Part shown: piece by piece, positions 15,301-25,100 of the stretch | Layout of the letters: every line of letters begins with the position of its first letter | Position numbering within the stretch: position 1 is the stretch's first letter | Assembly (NCBI GenBank): GCA_017381865.1 | Contig: JAFOBJ010000043.1 | Location: 1-32,569 of the forward strand | Source of the DNA: Bacteroidales bacterium | Lineage (GTDB): Bacteria > Bacteroidota > Bacteroidia > Bacteroidales > F082 | Direction of reading: 5' to 3' | Length of the DNA: 32,569 bases | The notes under the pieces: model-generated | What the model saw: only the letters and a program-made list of their open reading frames with translations | Told to the model about the DNA's origin: nothing | The model's database searches: none | Position numbers and translations under genes: made by a program

Positions 15301-18300
15301 TAATAATATTATCACCAGTATAGTCAAATGATTTATCAAAGTTAATCGTATACCATGTGTTCATAATACCTGAAATAGTAACACCACCTTCAAATACTTT
15401 ATCATTTTCACTTACAGAAACAAAATTATAACCATTGAATGTATTAAGTGTAGTGTTTGTAATATAAACCTCATATTGTTTTGTTACGGACATTACACTA
15501 TTACCCAATTTGAAAGCAACACTATTAATTTTACCACCGCTAACACCTAATTCTTCAGCTGTGTAAATTTGTTGTGACATTGAATAAGCTCTATAGTCGT
15601 ATACTGGCAAATAATAATTGCCATTTACAATAGGATTCTTATCTGTGCCAGTTTCAACAACTACGTCTATTAACACTTTTTCTTTTTCAGTTGTTGCACA
15701 AGCTGCTGCTGTTGCTGCAGATTCAAAGCTGCCATTAACAGATGTGATTGAGAAACAATATTCTGTTTCTGCTGCTAAACCGGTAATTGTGCAAGATGTT
15801 CCTGTTACGTTAGTTTTAATTTGTGTAGAACCTTGGTAAACATTATAGCTTGTTGCATTTGCAGCTTCATTCCATGTCAAAGAGATTGTTGAAGAGCCTG
15901 TAGCTGTAGCAACTAAGTTTTGAGGAACTGTTGGAGCATCATTTGTTCTAGCACAATCTTCTGATGCTTCTGATTCGCCGTATTCGTTAACTGCTGTAAC
16001 TGAGAAGCAGTAATCTGTACTTGGATTTAATCCTTCAACATTATAAGATGTTGCTGTTAAACCAGTAGCAATTCTTGCAGCACCTTGGTAAACGTTATAG
16101 CTTGTTGTATTTAACGTACTATTCCATGTCAAAGCAATTGATGTTACACCAGTTGCTTCGGCTGTTAATTCAGGTGCATTTGGCGCTTTAGGTGTACAAT
16201 CTGCTGTGAATGGAAATATATCACCGTTTGCTAATGTACCTTCTGCTGCAGAGACAAGCACTGTGCCGTTTTCACAAATAATATCAAATGAGTTTTCATT
16301 CAAGTTGTATGTTCCTACGAAAGTTACAGTAACTTCAGTGCCCTTTTGAATTTCCAAAATTTCTGTGTTTTCATAATTGCTTGAATTTAGTTGAGAACTA
16401 TAAGGCACTTTGTATTCTTTTGTAGTTGTTCCATAAGAAACTATTAATTTAGTTCCACTATCCCAACCATCGCCATAATTATCTCTTAAATTAAAATATA
16501 TCTTACACATTTCAATTTCTATGTCGCCAGCTGTGGCACCGGCTCTTTCTGAGTTTTGAGATTCACCGCCTTCGTTAACGGCTGTTACAGAATAATAATA
16601 TGTGTTTCCTGTTTCCAAACCTGTCACTTCATAAGAAAGCTCGCTTGTGTTGCCAATAATGTTGCCTTCGCCAAAGTGGATGTTATAGCTTGTTGCGCCA
16701 GCAACTGGATACCATGACAAGCTGATAGTTGTAAGATCTGTTGATCTTGCAACCACGTTTTGAGGTCTTGCAGTGATAGTTGTTGCACATACTTCAGCTT
16801 GAACGCCTTCTCCTGCTTCATTTTCAGCGCTTACATAGTAGCAATATCTTGTTGCACATTCTAAACCTTCAATAGTGAATGTTGTTTCGCTTGTCTGACC
16901 TATAGTAGTGCCTTCTGCATCATAGATATGATAGATTTCAGCTGTAGCATCTGCATCCCATGTCAAAGTGATTGCATTTGTATATACATCGTCAGTAGGC
17001 ATTTCTTGGCTACATGTAGCAATCAAGTTTGTTGGAGCTGCTGGTATTGCAGGTTCGTTGCCTGTAACAAATGAGAAACGAATTTGGTTTCTTTTTATTG
17101 GGTTATAGTAACCTGTTTTATTCACATCAGATGGGTCGAGTGGGTTTGGGAACATCGTGTTATAATAAGACATTCCTTTCAACTCATTTATTTGGTCCGC
17201 AGCGAATGTTATTGAGTTATTAGCTATGCCTGTATAGTCATAAACGCAGACAACCAAGTTGTTTCCAGTATATTCAAATGGAGTATTTAATTTGACGCGT
17301 ACCCATTCGTCGGCAATGCCATTGATAGTGATGTCGCCATCATAAACCAAATCAGCATTTGTCATAGATACCCAGTCTGTGCCACTTGTAAAGAATGCTT
17401 TTGTGGTTTGTTGAAGATATACTTTAACAGTACGTGTGCAAGGTTCTGACAAGCCACTCTTATATTTGAATGATACGGCTTTGATACTTCCTGTTTGTCC
17501 TATCTCTCCTCTGGTGTATATCTGTTGTGAGATTGAATAAGCGCAATTTGAATAGATAGGAAGAGCAGTACTTGTACTGTTGCCGTCGCCAATTATTACA
17601 TTTTCTGCTATTGGAGTGTCTGGGTCTTGTGCTGTAGTTATTGCACAAGCTTTATTTGATGCGCTAGATTCGCTGCCTTCTGCATTAACTGCAACTACTG
17701 TAAAACAGTGTTCTCCTGCTTCTAAGTCATAAACTGTATAAGTTGTTGAAGATATAGCTTCATCTACGAGACCTTCCTCGTCATATACTTTATAAGTTGT
17801 TGCATAAGCAGGGTCGTTCCATGTCAATTCTACTGTAGAACCAACAGCTGTAGCAGTTAATTGAGGAGCTTCTGGTGTTGGAAGAGGTGTATTGACTTCA
17901 TTAGATCCAGTTTGATTGGATTCACCTTTTGCATTAACTGCTGATACCGCGTAACAATATCCCATTCCTGGAGTGAGACCATCGAAAATGTATTCTGTTC
18001 CTTCAACATTAGGAACCTCTAAAGTGCCAATAATCAAATAAATATTATAGCTTGCAGCACCTGCCACTGCATCCCATGTCAGTTTTACAGAATAAGGACT
18101 TGTTGCTACTAATGCTACATTTTGAGGAGCAGTAGGTACTGTTATATCTGTTGTAGCACATGCTGGTGTAGATTTTGCAGATTCTATTCCGAGGAATTCA
18201 GAACCAACGGATGTAACAGTGAAACAATATTCAGTTGCTGGATTTAAGCCGTTTACTGTATAAGACATTGATGTTACACTAGCAATCTTTTCATCATCTT

Positions 18301-21300
18301 TGTATACATTATAGAGTTCTGCGCCTGATACAGCATTCCATGACAAGACTATTGAACTCTGACTTGCCATGTTAGCAACTAAGTTTTGAGGAGCTAAAGT
18401 TATTGTTTTGGTACATATTGCAGAAGGTTTTTCTGATTCACCTGCTACATTGACAGCAGTGACTGTATAGCAATATTCTGTGCCAGCTGCCAAACCTGTA
18501 ATAATCTCGTATGTGTTGTTTGTAGTACTAATAAAATTATCACCATTATAAACATTATAGCTTGTTGCACCTTCAACAGTGTTCCATGACAATGCTATTG
18601 TTGAAGTGCCTGTTGGTTCAGCCAAGAGGTTTTGAGGTGCTGTTGGCACTTCTGGTTCATAAGTGTCATCTTTATGGTTGAGCCATTCCAAATCTTTTGT
18701 TCCGTCATATTTATACAAGTCATAATCTGAATATGATGAAGGAACGAAATCTGAAATCTTTGAATATTTCAATGGTGAAGCGATGAATTGCCATCCTGTT
18801 TTGTTTGTGCCCCATTCGTCTGGGTTATTGATGTTCATTCTGAATGTTGCTGCAACATCTTCGTTGTTTTGGAATACTTGTGCGCCATCGTTGATGATGA
18901 AAGCGTCAGCGTCTGTATTTGCAAAATCACCAGTAACATTCAAGATAACGCCATCGTTAATTGTCAATGTTTTGCCTTCGTTAATAACCAATGAGTTAAC
19001 ATTGATATTTCCGCTTTCTATTGTAGCGTTAGCATCAATAATGACTTTTGCATCGTTTTCGTTTGGAAAACGTTTTGCTGTCCAGTTGTCTGTGTTAAAC
19101 CAGTTACCATCTTGAACGAACATATTAACGTTTTTACCAACTGGTTCTGACCATTCAATTCTAGATTCTGCACTGCCTTCAACAGCGATGCTGATATTGT
19201 CAACGCCGGTGCAATAACCATAACCAGCAACGTTTACGAATGCGATGTAGAATTGTTGTCCAACGTATGCACTCAAGTTAATTTCTACATCTGTCCATTC
19301 TTGAACATCTTTGTTGCTTGACCATAATTCTTCCCAAGTACCTGTATGAGTGTCTCTACTTAACATCACTTTCAAAGTGTTGATGTCTTTTCCCCAAGCT
19401 GGAGTGATGTACTTGAATGACAATTTTACATTACTTCCATTATGTTGAGTGTAATTCAATTTAGGTGATACCAAATAATATGGTAAAGCATTATAGGAGG
19501 TAGAATTTATGAATGCTGCTTTTCCTGAGTGTGCCTCGAATTCTACTGGAGTGTTTACTGCACCACTTGTAATGATTGTGGCAGTTGTCCATGAGTAGTT
19601 TGGCTTACTTCCGTCATAATAATAGTACCAAATAGCATCACTATTCGTATATGTATTTACGTCATTTGTAAGGGTAGTATTTTCAAAACCTTCTTCGTAA
19701 ATCTTTTCATTTGCTGCATAAGTATTAGCAACGCCATATTGGTAAACGCCGTCTTCTAAAGAATTCCAAGTGTTATCTGTGTATGAAGTTCCATTTACAT
19801 TTGTAGCAATGCTTGTTTCTGTGCCTGCCAAATAATCTTTTCTGTAGATGTTAGAACCTTCGCTTTCTGCTCCGTTTGTCCAAGTTACTGTTCCGTTATT
19901 AGCTACGACATTTGTTGGAGAAGGTCTGTCAGGGTTGTCTTCTGTTTGTATGCGAGCGTTAAGAGAATGTTCAGATTCTAAATCACCACGTTTTGAAGTT
20001 ACAGAATAAGCGTAAACTGTACCGAATTCCAAGCCAGAATCTGTGTAAGATGTAGATGTTGTGTTTGTGAGGTATGCTCCATCGCGATAAACATTGTAGC
20101 TTGTTGCGTTATTTGTAGCGTTCCAAGTCAAGTTGACATTAGTTCCGTTTGCTGTTGCATTAACTACAGGAGCTACAAATTCGTTAGAAATATTTATCTT
20201 AACGTTATAAGTTTTGCTAAAACCATTTATTGTGAGTTCAACGATATGATTATCTTCCACTAATGGGTCGATGCTTATGACGAATGTTGCTGTAGCTGTT
20301 GCACCAGCAGTCATTGAGCTGTAGTTTTTACTACCTGACACAATAGTGGTATAAGCGTCATTTGTTGAGATTGTCACATTTGCATTTGCAGAGCTTGAGC
20401 TTCCACCGTCGTTAATGAAAGAAAGTTCGAAGTCAAGGTTTGAGCCTGCTGTTAGATTTCTGGTGAAAGAATAAAGGTTTATAACAGGATCGGATGTGTT
20501 GAAGTTAACAGCTTGCACAGCAGCTAAAGCGTCGATTACGCCAGAACCTATGCTATTGTTTTTAGTAGCAGGTTTGTTAGATGCTGTTGTTTCAATGATT
20601 CTACATAAGTCAGCTGGAGTGAGGTTAGGGTTTTTCTCTAACATAAGAGCCATAACACCTGCAACGCAAGGAGTTGCTTGTGATGTTCCTGATGATTTTC
20701 TATATCCACTAGTGGCATTATCAAGAGATACTAATAAATGTCCAGGCGCACAGATGTCAGGACGGATAAGACCGATGCCAGGATTATAAGGATAGTCGTT
20801 ATAATCAGGGATGTCTTGCCATGTTACAGGACCATGGGATGACAATCCGATGACGGAATTGTTACTGTCGACAGCACCAATGCTAATTACGCTTGAGGTT
20901 CCGCTTGCGTTAGCTTGTTGGTCAGGATGAATCCATGGTGGAGGACAGTTACCAGGAGTACGTACGTTATGAGGAACTGCCAATGTTGCTAAGTCGTTAC
21001 CTTCATTACCTGCTGCTACTGCTGCTACGATATTCATTTCCAAAAGAGTTTCAAAAGTAGCACGCATAGTAGCTCTACCTGCATCGGTAATAGCAGTTGA
21101 TGTTTTTTTAAAACCTTGAGAGATACTTAAAATGTCTGCTTCTTTTTCTACTGCCCATTCTATACCTGTTATAAACTGGCTGAGACTTAAACCTGTGGCG
21201 TCATGTATCTTGATACACATCACTTGTGCGTCAGGTGCTATACCAGTCATCGTTCCGCCTGTTCCGTCACCAGCTATGATACCAGAGCAGTGTGTTCCGT

Positions 21301-21982
21301 GACCGCTGTGGTCTGATGGGAGTTGTCCTGGATTAACGACATTATATCCGTGTTGTGCGTTGCCATCCCATAAATTGTTCTTAATGTCGACGTGGTTTGT
21401 ATTGACACCAGAGTCGAGAACTGCTACGACGACGCCTTTACCAGTGTAACCCAAGTCCCATACTTTATCAGCCTTGACTTGTGTAACATGTTCTGCAATA
21501 GTAGCTGATGAGGCTTGAGTGCCACGGCTTTCTATTTCGCTTTCAATACCACAAAATGTGTCTTCTTTAGCATTATAAATGATTGAAGCCACATCAGGAT
21601 GTGATGCTAATTGATAGATGACGTCACGTTTTGCCTTACAGTTGATGAAGTTGGCAATCCAGTGTGTCTTGATGTCAATAACGCTGTTGCTTCTTTCTTC
21701 AGCGTTGATGACAGACATGACGTCTCTTTGGGATTTTTCTGCGAATTTCTTTAATTCGTTGATAATGAGTTCGCGACGCACTTCTTTGCTGTCGCTTTTG
21801 CAGTTCAAGACTGCGAAATCATCGGTCGTCATCTGTGATTTAAACATGATGTTGACGTCGATGTAGTCGTTACCTTTTTGGTTTAAGATTTTCTGTAATT
21901 CATTGTCAATTACGTTGTTCTGTGCATTTGCAAATAATGTACACAAGAACAGACTTGCTACAAGTACAAATATTTTTTTCAT
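12383..21982 (-). CDS. Giant secreted S8 subtilase with Fn3 array and T9SS sorting domain (paralogue 1)
   Basis: 3199 aa. Signal peptide 1-20 (FANA|QNN); I9-like propeptide about 21-150; S8 domain about 155-490 with Asp190 (AVLDSG), His228 (GHGTH), oxyanion Asn326 (AAGNEG) and Ser434 (SGTSQATP), so apparently active. Next come a CARDB-like domain (about 500-610), two Fn3 domains (about 615-775), a cleaved-adhesin/MAM-like jelly roll (about 775-950), and a C-terminal module starting near 950. That module is interrupted after LNHKDD by about 1770 residues: eleven Fn3 domains with three X and two Y modules. It resumes at LSKFETEFEQG and ends in a type A T9SS sorting domain (VQIIDVMGRVVY, AAYVVRL). 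It probably digests extracellular protein at or beyond the cell surface; the Fn3/X/Y region may bind substrate (inference). It has its own promoter box and terminator. Its N-terminus is very close to paralogue 3. Confidence 0.92.
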   Translation of the reverse strand: MKKIFVLVASLFLCTLFANAQNNVIDNELQKILNQKGNDYIDVNIMFKSQMTTDDFAVLNCKSDSKEVRRELIINELKKFAEKSQRDVMSVINAEERSNSVIDIKTHWIANFINCKAKRDVIYQLASHPDVASIIYNAKEDTFCGIESEIESRGTQASSATIAEHVTQVKADKVWDLGYTGKGVVVAVLDSGVNTNHVDIKNNLWDGNAQHGYNVVNPGQLPSDHSGHGTHCSGIIAGDGTGGTMTGIAPDAQVMCIKIHDATGLSLSQFITGIEWAVEKEADILSISQGFKKTSTAITDAGRATMRATFETLLEMNIVAAVAAGNEGNDLATLAVPHNVRTPGNCPPPWIHPDQQANASGTSSVISIGAVDSNNSVIGLSSHGPVTWQDIPDYNDYPYNPGIGLIRPDICAPGHLLVSLDNATSGYRKSSGTSQATPCVAGVMALMLEKNPNLTPADLCRIIETTASNKPATKNNSIGSGVIDALAAVQAVNFNTSDPVINLYSFTRNLTAGSNLDFELSFINDGGSSSSANANVTISTNDAYTTIVSGSKNYSSMTAGATATATFVISIDPLVEDNHIVELTINGFSKTYNVKINISNEFVAPVVNATANGTNVNLTWNATNNATSYNVYRDGAYLTNTTSTSYTDSGLEFGTVYAYSVTSKRGDLESEHSLNARIQTEDNPDRPSPTNVVANNGTVTWTNGAESEGSNIYRKDYLAGTETSIATNVNGTSYTDNTWNSLEDGVYQYGVANTYAANEKIYEEGFENTTLTNDVNTYTNSDAIWYYYYDGSKPNYSWTTATIITSGAVNTPVEFEAHSGKAAFINSTSYNALPYYLVSPKLNYTQHNGSNVKLSFKYITPAWGKDINTLKVMLSRDTHTGTWEELWSSNKDVQEWTDVEINLSAYVGQQFYIAFVNVAGYGYCTGVDNISIAVEGSAESRIEWSEPVGKNVNMFVQDGNWFNTDNWTAKRFPNENDAKVIIDANATIESGNINVNSLVINEGKTLTINDGVILNVTGDFANTDADAFIINDGAQVFQNNEDVAATFRMNINNPDEWGTNKTGWQFIASPLKYSKISDFVPSSYSDYDLYKYDGTKDLEWLNHKDDTYEPEVPTAPQNLLAEPTGTSTIALSWNTVEGATSYNVYNGDNFISTTNNTYEIITGLAAGTEYCYTVTAVNVAGESEKPSAICTKTITLAPQNLVANMASQSSIVLSWNAVSGAELYNVYKDDEKIASVTSMSYTVNGLNPATEYCFTVTSVGSEFLGIESAKSTPACATTDITVPTAPQNVALVATSPYSVKLTWDAVAGAASYNIYLIIGTLEVPNVEGTEYIFDGLTPGMGYCYAVSAVNAKGESNQTGSNEVNTPLPTPEAPQLTATAVGSTVELTWNDPAYATTYKVYDEEGLVDEAISSTTYTVYDLEAGEHCFTVVAVNAEGSESSASNKACAITTAQDPDTPIAENVIIGDGNSTSTALPIYSNCAYSISQQIYTRGEIGQTGSIKAVSFKYKSGLSEPCTRTVKVYLQQTTKAFFTSGTDWVSMTNADLVYDGDITINGIADEWVRVKLNTPFEYTGNNLVVCVYDYTGIANNSITFAADQINELKGMSYYNTMFPNPLDPSDVNKTGYYNPIKRNQIRFSFVTGNEPAIPAAPTNLIATCSQEMPTDDVYTNAITLTWDADATAEIYHIYDAEGTTIGQTSETTFTIEGLECATRYCYYVSAENEAGEGVQAEVCATTITARPQNVVARSTDLTTISLSWYPVAGATSYNIHFGEGNIIGNTSELSYEVTGLETGNTYYYSVTAVNEGGESQNSERAGATAGDIEIEMCKIYFNLRDNYGDGWDSGTKLIVSYGTTTKEYKVPYSSQLNSSNYENTEILEIQKGTEVTVTFVGTYNLNENSFDIICENGTVLVSAAEGTLANGDIFPFTADCTPKAPNAPELTAEATGVTSIALTWNSTLNTTSYNVYQGAARIATGLTATSYNVEGLNPSTDYCFSVTAVNEYGESEASEDCARTNDAPTVPQNLVATATGSSTISLTWNEAANATSYNVYQGSTQIKTNVTGTSCTITGLAAETEYCFSITSVNGSFESAATAAACATTEKEKVLIDVVVETGTDKNPIVNGNYYLPVYDYRAYSMSQQIYTAEELGVSGGKINSVAFKLGNSVMSVTKQYEVYITNTTLNTFNGYNFVSVSENDKVFEGGVTISGIMNTWYTINFDKSFDYTGDNIIITVYDKTGTDYGTYHTFYRYTASGRSLYKYGSSPYDMSNLGTGSSQSYVSQVQLGMSVDPTPTAPQNLVATAESSSSISLSWNPVLVATSYNVYKGSEFVANVTGTTCTVQGLAALTTYCYKVTSVNELGEESEATAEVCATTKMLPPSAPANLAATSNGENSIVLTWNASATATSYNVYQGGNSVATGVTGTTYTVEGLDAGTEYCFTVKAVNSGGESAASNEDCAETDAFSGCYVIFTLNDSYGDGWNNNYLEISYSGTTKRIEFVGSGQSYKTKTETLAIPQNAEMTITYYGTGSYQSENTFTVKYEDGKVIHNQTSCSSGTISYNYVINCTPVVPNKPELAAAPTGETTIELKMSAAGAETYNIYQEGAIIATGVTGDTYVVSGLSAGTEYCFTVVAVNEVGNSEISDEACVTTHAAGTTIVPIGDGTIAQLSVPTYNYAPYKYTLSQQIYTQSEIGVTSGSIKGISFHHATGNNNVRDIVVYMQNVDKASFSGNYDWCVFSDSDIVYQGTFNFGMAGDWVTIYFQNEFEYTGGNIAVTVYDQTGTNYGYSQDICDKFYSSQINEWRGLYYCSSNSALNLANVSTFYGSAVNTGRYGSPANVYYINNIKLTIGPSSAKSVAPVAKMTDVKGGFEKVSAFGTSSGTELSKFETEFEQGVGYLASYENETVATFKGILHHEKSYEFNLGYNSEDELSNYYLLGNPFSFNMNWANTTANDLANGYAVVNEQGGYNYLTSGEIKVGDGFFVKAIGSNPTLSYNQRSSRNIEEVSSLNVIASGKAGNDNVIVNLAGEQEGFPKIKNFNEDIALVYVLENGAPYGIYNCNSDALEVELVFKAKRMGEYNIHIEPTGEFKHVVLVDKINGVETDMLTRSYSFTTTPQENGNRFVLKFAKGNSTVEQDKFAFMSGEELIFNTDGVVQIIDVMGRVVYSSEVTSDNNRINVSNFSQAAYVVRLINGDGAKTQKIVVY
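13446..14045 (-). repeat. Module X, third copy in paralogue 1
   Basis: About 190-200 residues, limits approximate. Shared landmarks of module X: a SQQIYT line followed by an acidic (E-I/L-G) turn, G-x-I-x-x-(V/I)-(S/A)-F, a V-Y strand, FEYTG-x-N, and VYD-x-TG. This copy is followed by the resumed C-terminal module instead of Fn3 domains. Confidence 0.75.
14300..14612 (-). repeat. Module Y, second copy in paralogue 1
   Basis: About 105 residues with the NDSYGDGWNNN turn near its start, a TETLAIP strand and a final Cys-Thr-Pro. The YGDGWN turn occurs in other Bacteroidota secreted proteins; no function is assigned here. Limits are approximate. Confidence 0.7.
15125..15690 (-). repeat. Module X, second copy in paralogue 1
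   Basis: Same landmarks as the other X copies: SMSQQIYTAEELG, GGKINSVAF, FDYTGDN, VYDKTGTDYG. Flanked by two Fn3 domains on each side. Limits are approximate. Confidence 0.75.
16190..16531 (-). repeat. Module Y, first copy in paralogue 1
   Basis: About 110 residues: CKIYFNLRDNYGDGWDSG near the start, TEILEIQKGTEVTVTF in the middle and a closing Cys-Thr-Pro. It aligns by eye with the copy at 14300-14612 and sits between two Fn3 pairs. Confidence 0.7.
17053..17625 (-). repeat. Module X, first copy in paralogue 1
   Basis: Landmarks: AYSISQQIYTRGEIG, GSIKAVSFKY, RTVKVYLQQTTKAFF, DLVYDGDITI, FEYTGNN, VYDYTG, ending IRFSFVTGNE. It is preceded by four Fn3 domains and followed by two. Limits are approximate. 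Confidence 0.75.
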
Positions 21983-22018
21983 AATAGCTATATTAATGCA
22001 ACTTTAAATTTTAGGGGG

Positions 22019-22026
22019 CAAATATA
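22019..22026 (-). promoter_or_regulatory. TATATTTG -7 box of the 3199-aa subtilase gene
   Basis: TATATTTG on the minus strand is an exact TAnnTTTG match, 36 bases before the ATG. The same octamer precedes both other subtilase genes. The -33 element is weak (TGTGAA about 20 bases upstream). Confidence 0.6.
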
Positions 22027-22057
22027 CAAAATATTATGATAATGTTCACATTTTGTT

Positions 22058-22091
22058 AAAAAAAAGAGCACCGCACATACATGCGATGCTC
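22058..22091 (-). terminator. Intrinsic terminator of the 2304-aa subtilase gene
   Basis: On the minus strand, GAGCATCGCA pairs with TGCGGTGCTC (one G-U pair) around a 6-base loop and is followed by T8. It lies 33 bases after the stop codon. Confidence 0.92.
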
Positions 22092-22124
22092 CGAAGTGTT
22101 GAATTTGTTGAATGTTTGTCTTAA

Positions 22125-25100
22125 TTAAAAGACCAAGACTTTTTGGGTTTTTATATCATTTCCGTTCACACGGCGTACAATATAAACTGCTTCATTTAAA
22201 TGGCCGACATTGATTCTTGAAGTGCCATTCAATTCATTGTTGTAAACTACTCTACCCATCACATCGATGATTTGTACTAATCCATCGCCTTCGATGATGA
22301 GTTCATCACCTGATTGGTAAACGAAGTTTTCTTCTGATGTAGCTTTCTTACAGAATTTAATAGAGAAGCGGCCTTTACCTTCTTCTGTTGAATATACTGT
22401 GAAAGCATATTCGCCTTCAAGCATATTTACTTCTTTTCCTGTAATATTATCTACGAGAGTTACATATTCGAAGTTGCCGTCAGCATTGACTCTGATGATG
22501 TGAGTTCCTGGTTTTGCTGCGCGGAATCCTAATTTAACTTCATTAACATCTTCGTCAAAGCTGAAGATACCGTATTTTGTACCTGCATTTTCTACATATA
22601 TTTCAGCGATGTTTTCGTTGAGGTTATCGAGTTTTGTGAAGCCTTCTTCTTCTTGGCCAGCGAGGTTGATGATTACGTTGTCGCTACCATAGATATTTGA
22701 AGCAGAGATGTCGAGGCTTTCGTGTTTTTCAATGCGAGTTCTTACATTATGATTGTAAGTAAGTTCTGGATTAAATCCTGTTGACTTAACCATGAAGCCG
22801 TCGCCAACATTGATTGTTCCGCTTGTGTGATAATCGTAAGAACCGTCAACATTGCTGATTGTTGCGTAACCATTATAAACGTCGCTCACTGTCATGTTAG
22901 TCCAATCCATATTGAACATGAATGGGTTACCCAAGAGGTAGAAGTTATTGTAATGGTTTTCAGCGTCGAATGCTTTAACATCTGTGAATGAGAATGTTCT
23001 AGCATTGTTGATGATACCTTCGAATTCTGCTGTTGTTTCAGCTTCATAAGAAACGATATAACCGCGTCCTTGTTGGAATGTTGTCTCGAAGTCAGTGCCG
23101 TGGTTTTTATGGTTAATCCATTGCAACTCTTGAGTTCCGTCATATTTGAACAAGTCGTAGTCTGTTTCGCTTTCAGGTTTGAAGCCATCTATCTTAGCGT
23201 TGGTAATTGGAGATGAGATAAATTGCCAGCCGCCTTGGTGGTCGTTGCCCCATGACATTGGTCTGTCGATGAGCATATTGTATGTAGCTACTACATTATC
23301 ATTGTTTTGGAATACTTGTGCGCCATCGTTGATGATGAAAGCCTTAGGATTTGCGTTCAAGAATAATCCGTTGACTGTTAAAGTAGCGCCACTGTTGATT
23401 GTCAAAGAACCGCTATTGATTGTGATAGACTTAGCTACAATGCTGCCGCTTTCAATTGTAGCATTGCCATCGATGATGATGTCTTCGGTTTCTGTTGGCA
23501 CTGAACCTTTGCTCCAGTTGCTTGCAACGTTCCATGCACCACTGCCACCGAATGTGTTGATTGATGGATTTACAGATACAGAGAATGATGATGTGTTTGT
23601 TACAAGACTGCTGAAATTAACATTAGATATTGTAATATCGTCAATTGCCATTGCCATATTATCTTCACAATTAAAATGTCTTATAGCAATCCAAATTTTT
23701 TGACCTTTGTATGATTCTAAATCTACACTATAACGAGTCCATTTTAGAGCATCTGTAGTAATTTCAACAACTGGGGCAACAGCTTCAACTTCGATAGCAT
23801 CAGAAGTTACACCGTCTTTCTTAGCGTAGAAACTATATTTACCTGCAGTGCTTGTCTTGAATGACTTGTCATTTGTAGTAAGTTGAACTGCATTTTGAGT
23901 TCCTGTTGTGTACCAAATTTCAGCATCATCAGGTGTTACTGTGAATGTAACATAGTCTGAATTGTCAGCTGTGAATTGTGTTTTATTAACAGAGATTGTT
24001 GGTTTTACAGGTTCTGGTTCTGGATCCACTGGAGTGTCGCCGCCGTCTCCATCTGTTACAAATGTGAACTGAACCCAACTTAAAGAGTTGTAACCAGTGG
24101 AACTAGTAACATTTGGACATGTAAATGTTGTTTCAGCAGTGGATTGCAATGTTGGATCATACGCTAATCCTGCATATTTATAAAGTTGTCTAAGTATCAA
24201 TGTATTGCTATCATCTCTTTTATTAGGTCTATATGCTGAAAAAGTTACATTACCAGATCCAGCTGTACCTGTACAATCATACACACACAATAAAACATTG
24301 TTACCAGTGTACTCAAATTCTTCATTTAAATTCAAAGTATACCATCCTGTTGCAGACATTACAATTGTTCCTTCATAAACCAAATCACTCTCATTCATCA
24401 AGAAAGGTTTTTTTGTAGTTGCATCAAATCTATCAGCAGTAATATTAGCCATATAAATTTTTATCTTTCTTGTATATGTCGTACCAATAGTTTTTACATT
24501 AAATGCGACACTTGTAATCTTACTTCCATTTGTCAAGCCATTTAATTCCTCAGCAAGATATATTTGTTGAGATGTTGAGTATGCGTACTTTGTGTTAATA
24601 GGAACATAGTTAGAAGAACCTGCCTTCACATAATCACCTACTGTACCATCTATTGTCACAACATCTCCTCTAGTATCACCGCCTCTTTGTCCTGATTTTG
24701 CTGTTGGAGCTGTAGTTGGGAATGTCCATTCCCATCCATCTTTAGTTTCAAAATCATTTTCACCTAAAGTAGCATTTCCACTTGTAGATACAAATACTCC
24801 AAAGTGTTCCCCTGCATATTTATATCCAGAAGATTTAGATCTCGCATAAAATTCAAATGTAGTTGACTCAGTTGGTTCCACTTGCATTGGTGAAACTATA
24901 AAATCATTTGGAGTTATTGATTGATATGTAGCATTACAATAAGACTCACTTATTATATGTCCACCTCCAGAAGGAGAATAACTACTATTACTTTGATGTT
25001 GATTATTTGCATCCATCTGATGTTGATCTGCTATAGAAGAATGATACCATGTGTGTTCATCTCTATTTGCATTTATAGTAGTCCATCCGTTAAGGTCATT

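Noticed and set aside
12383-21982. Short ORFs opposite and within the giant subtilase genes (for example 18783-19115, 23179-23703)
   Set aside because: Low-complexity translations in alternative frames of repeat-rich coding DNA; no start signals or family resemblance.
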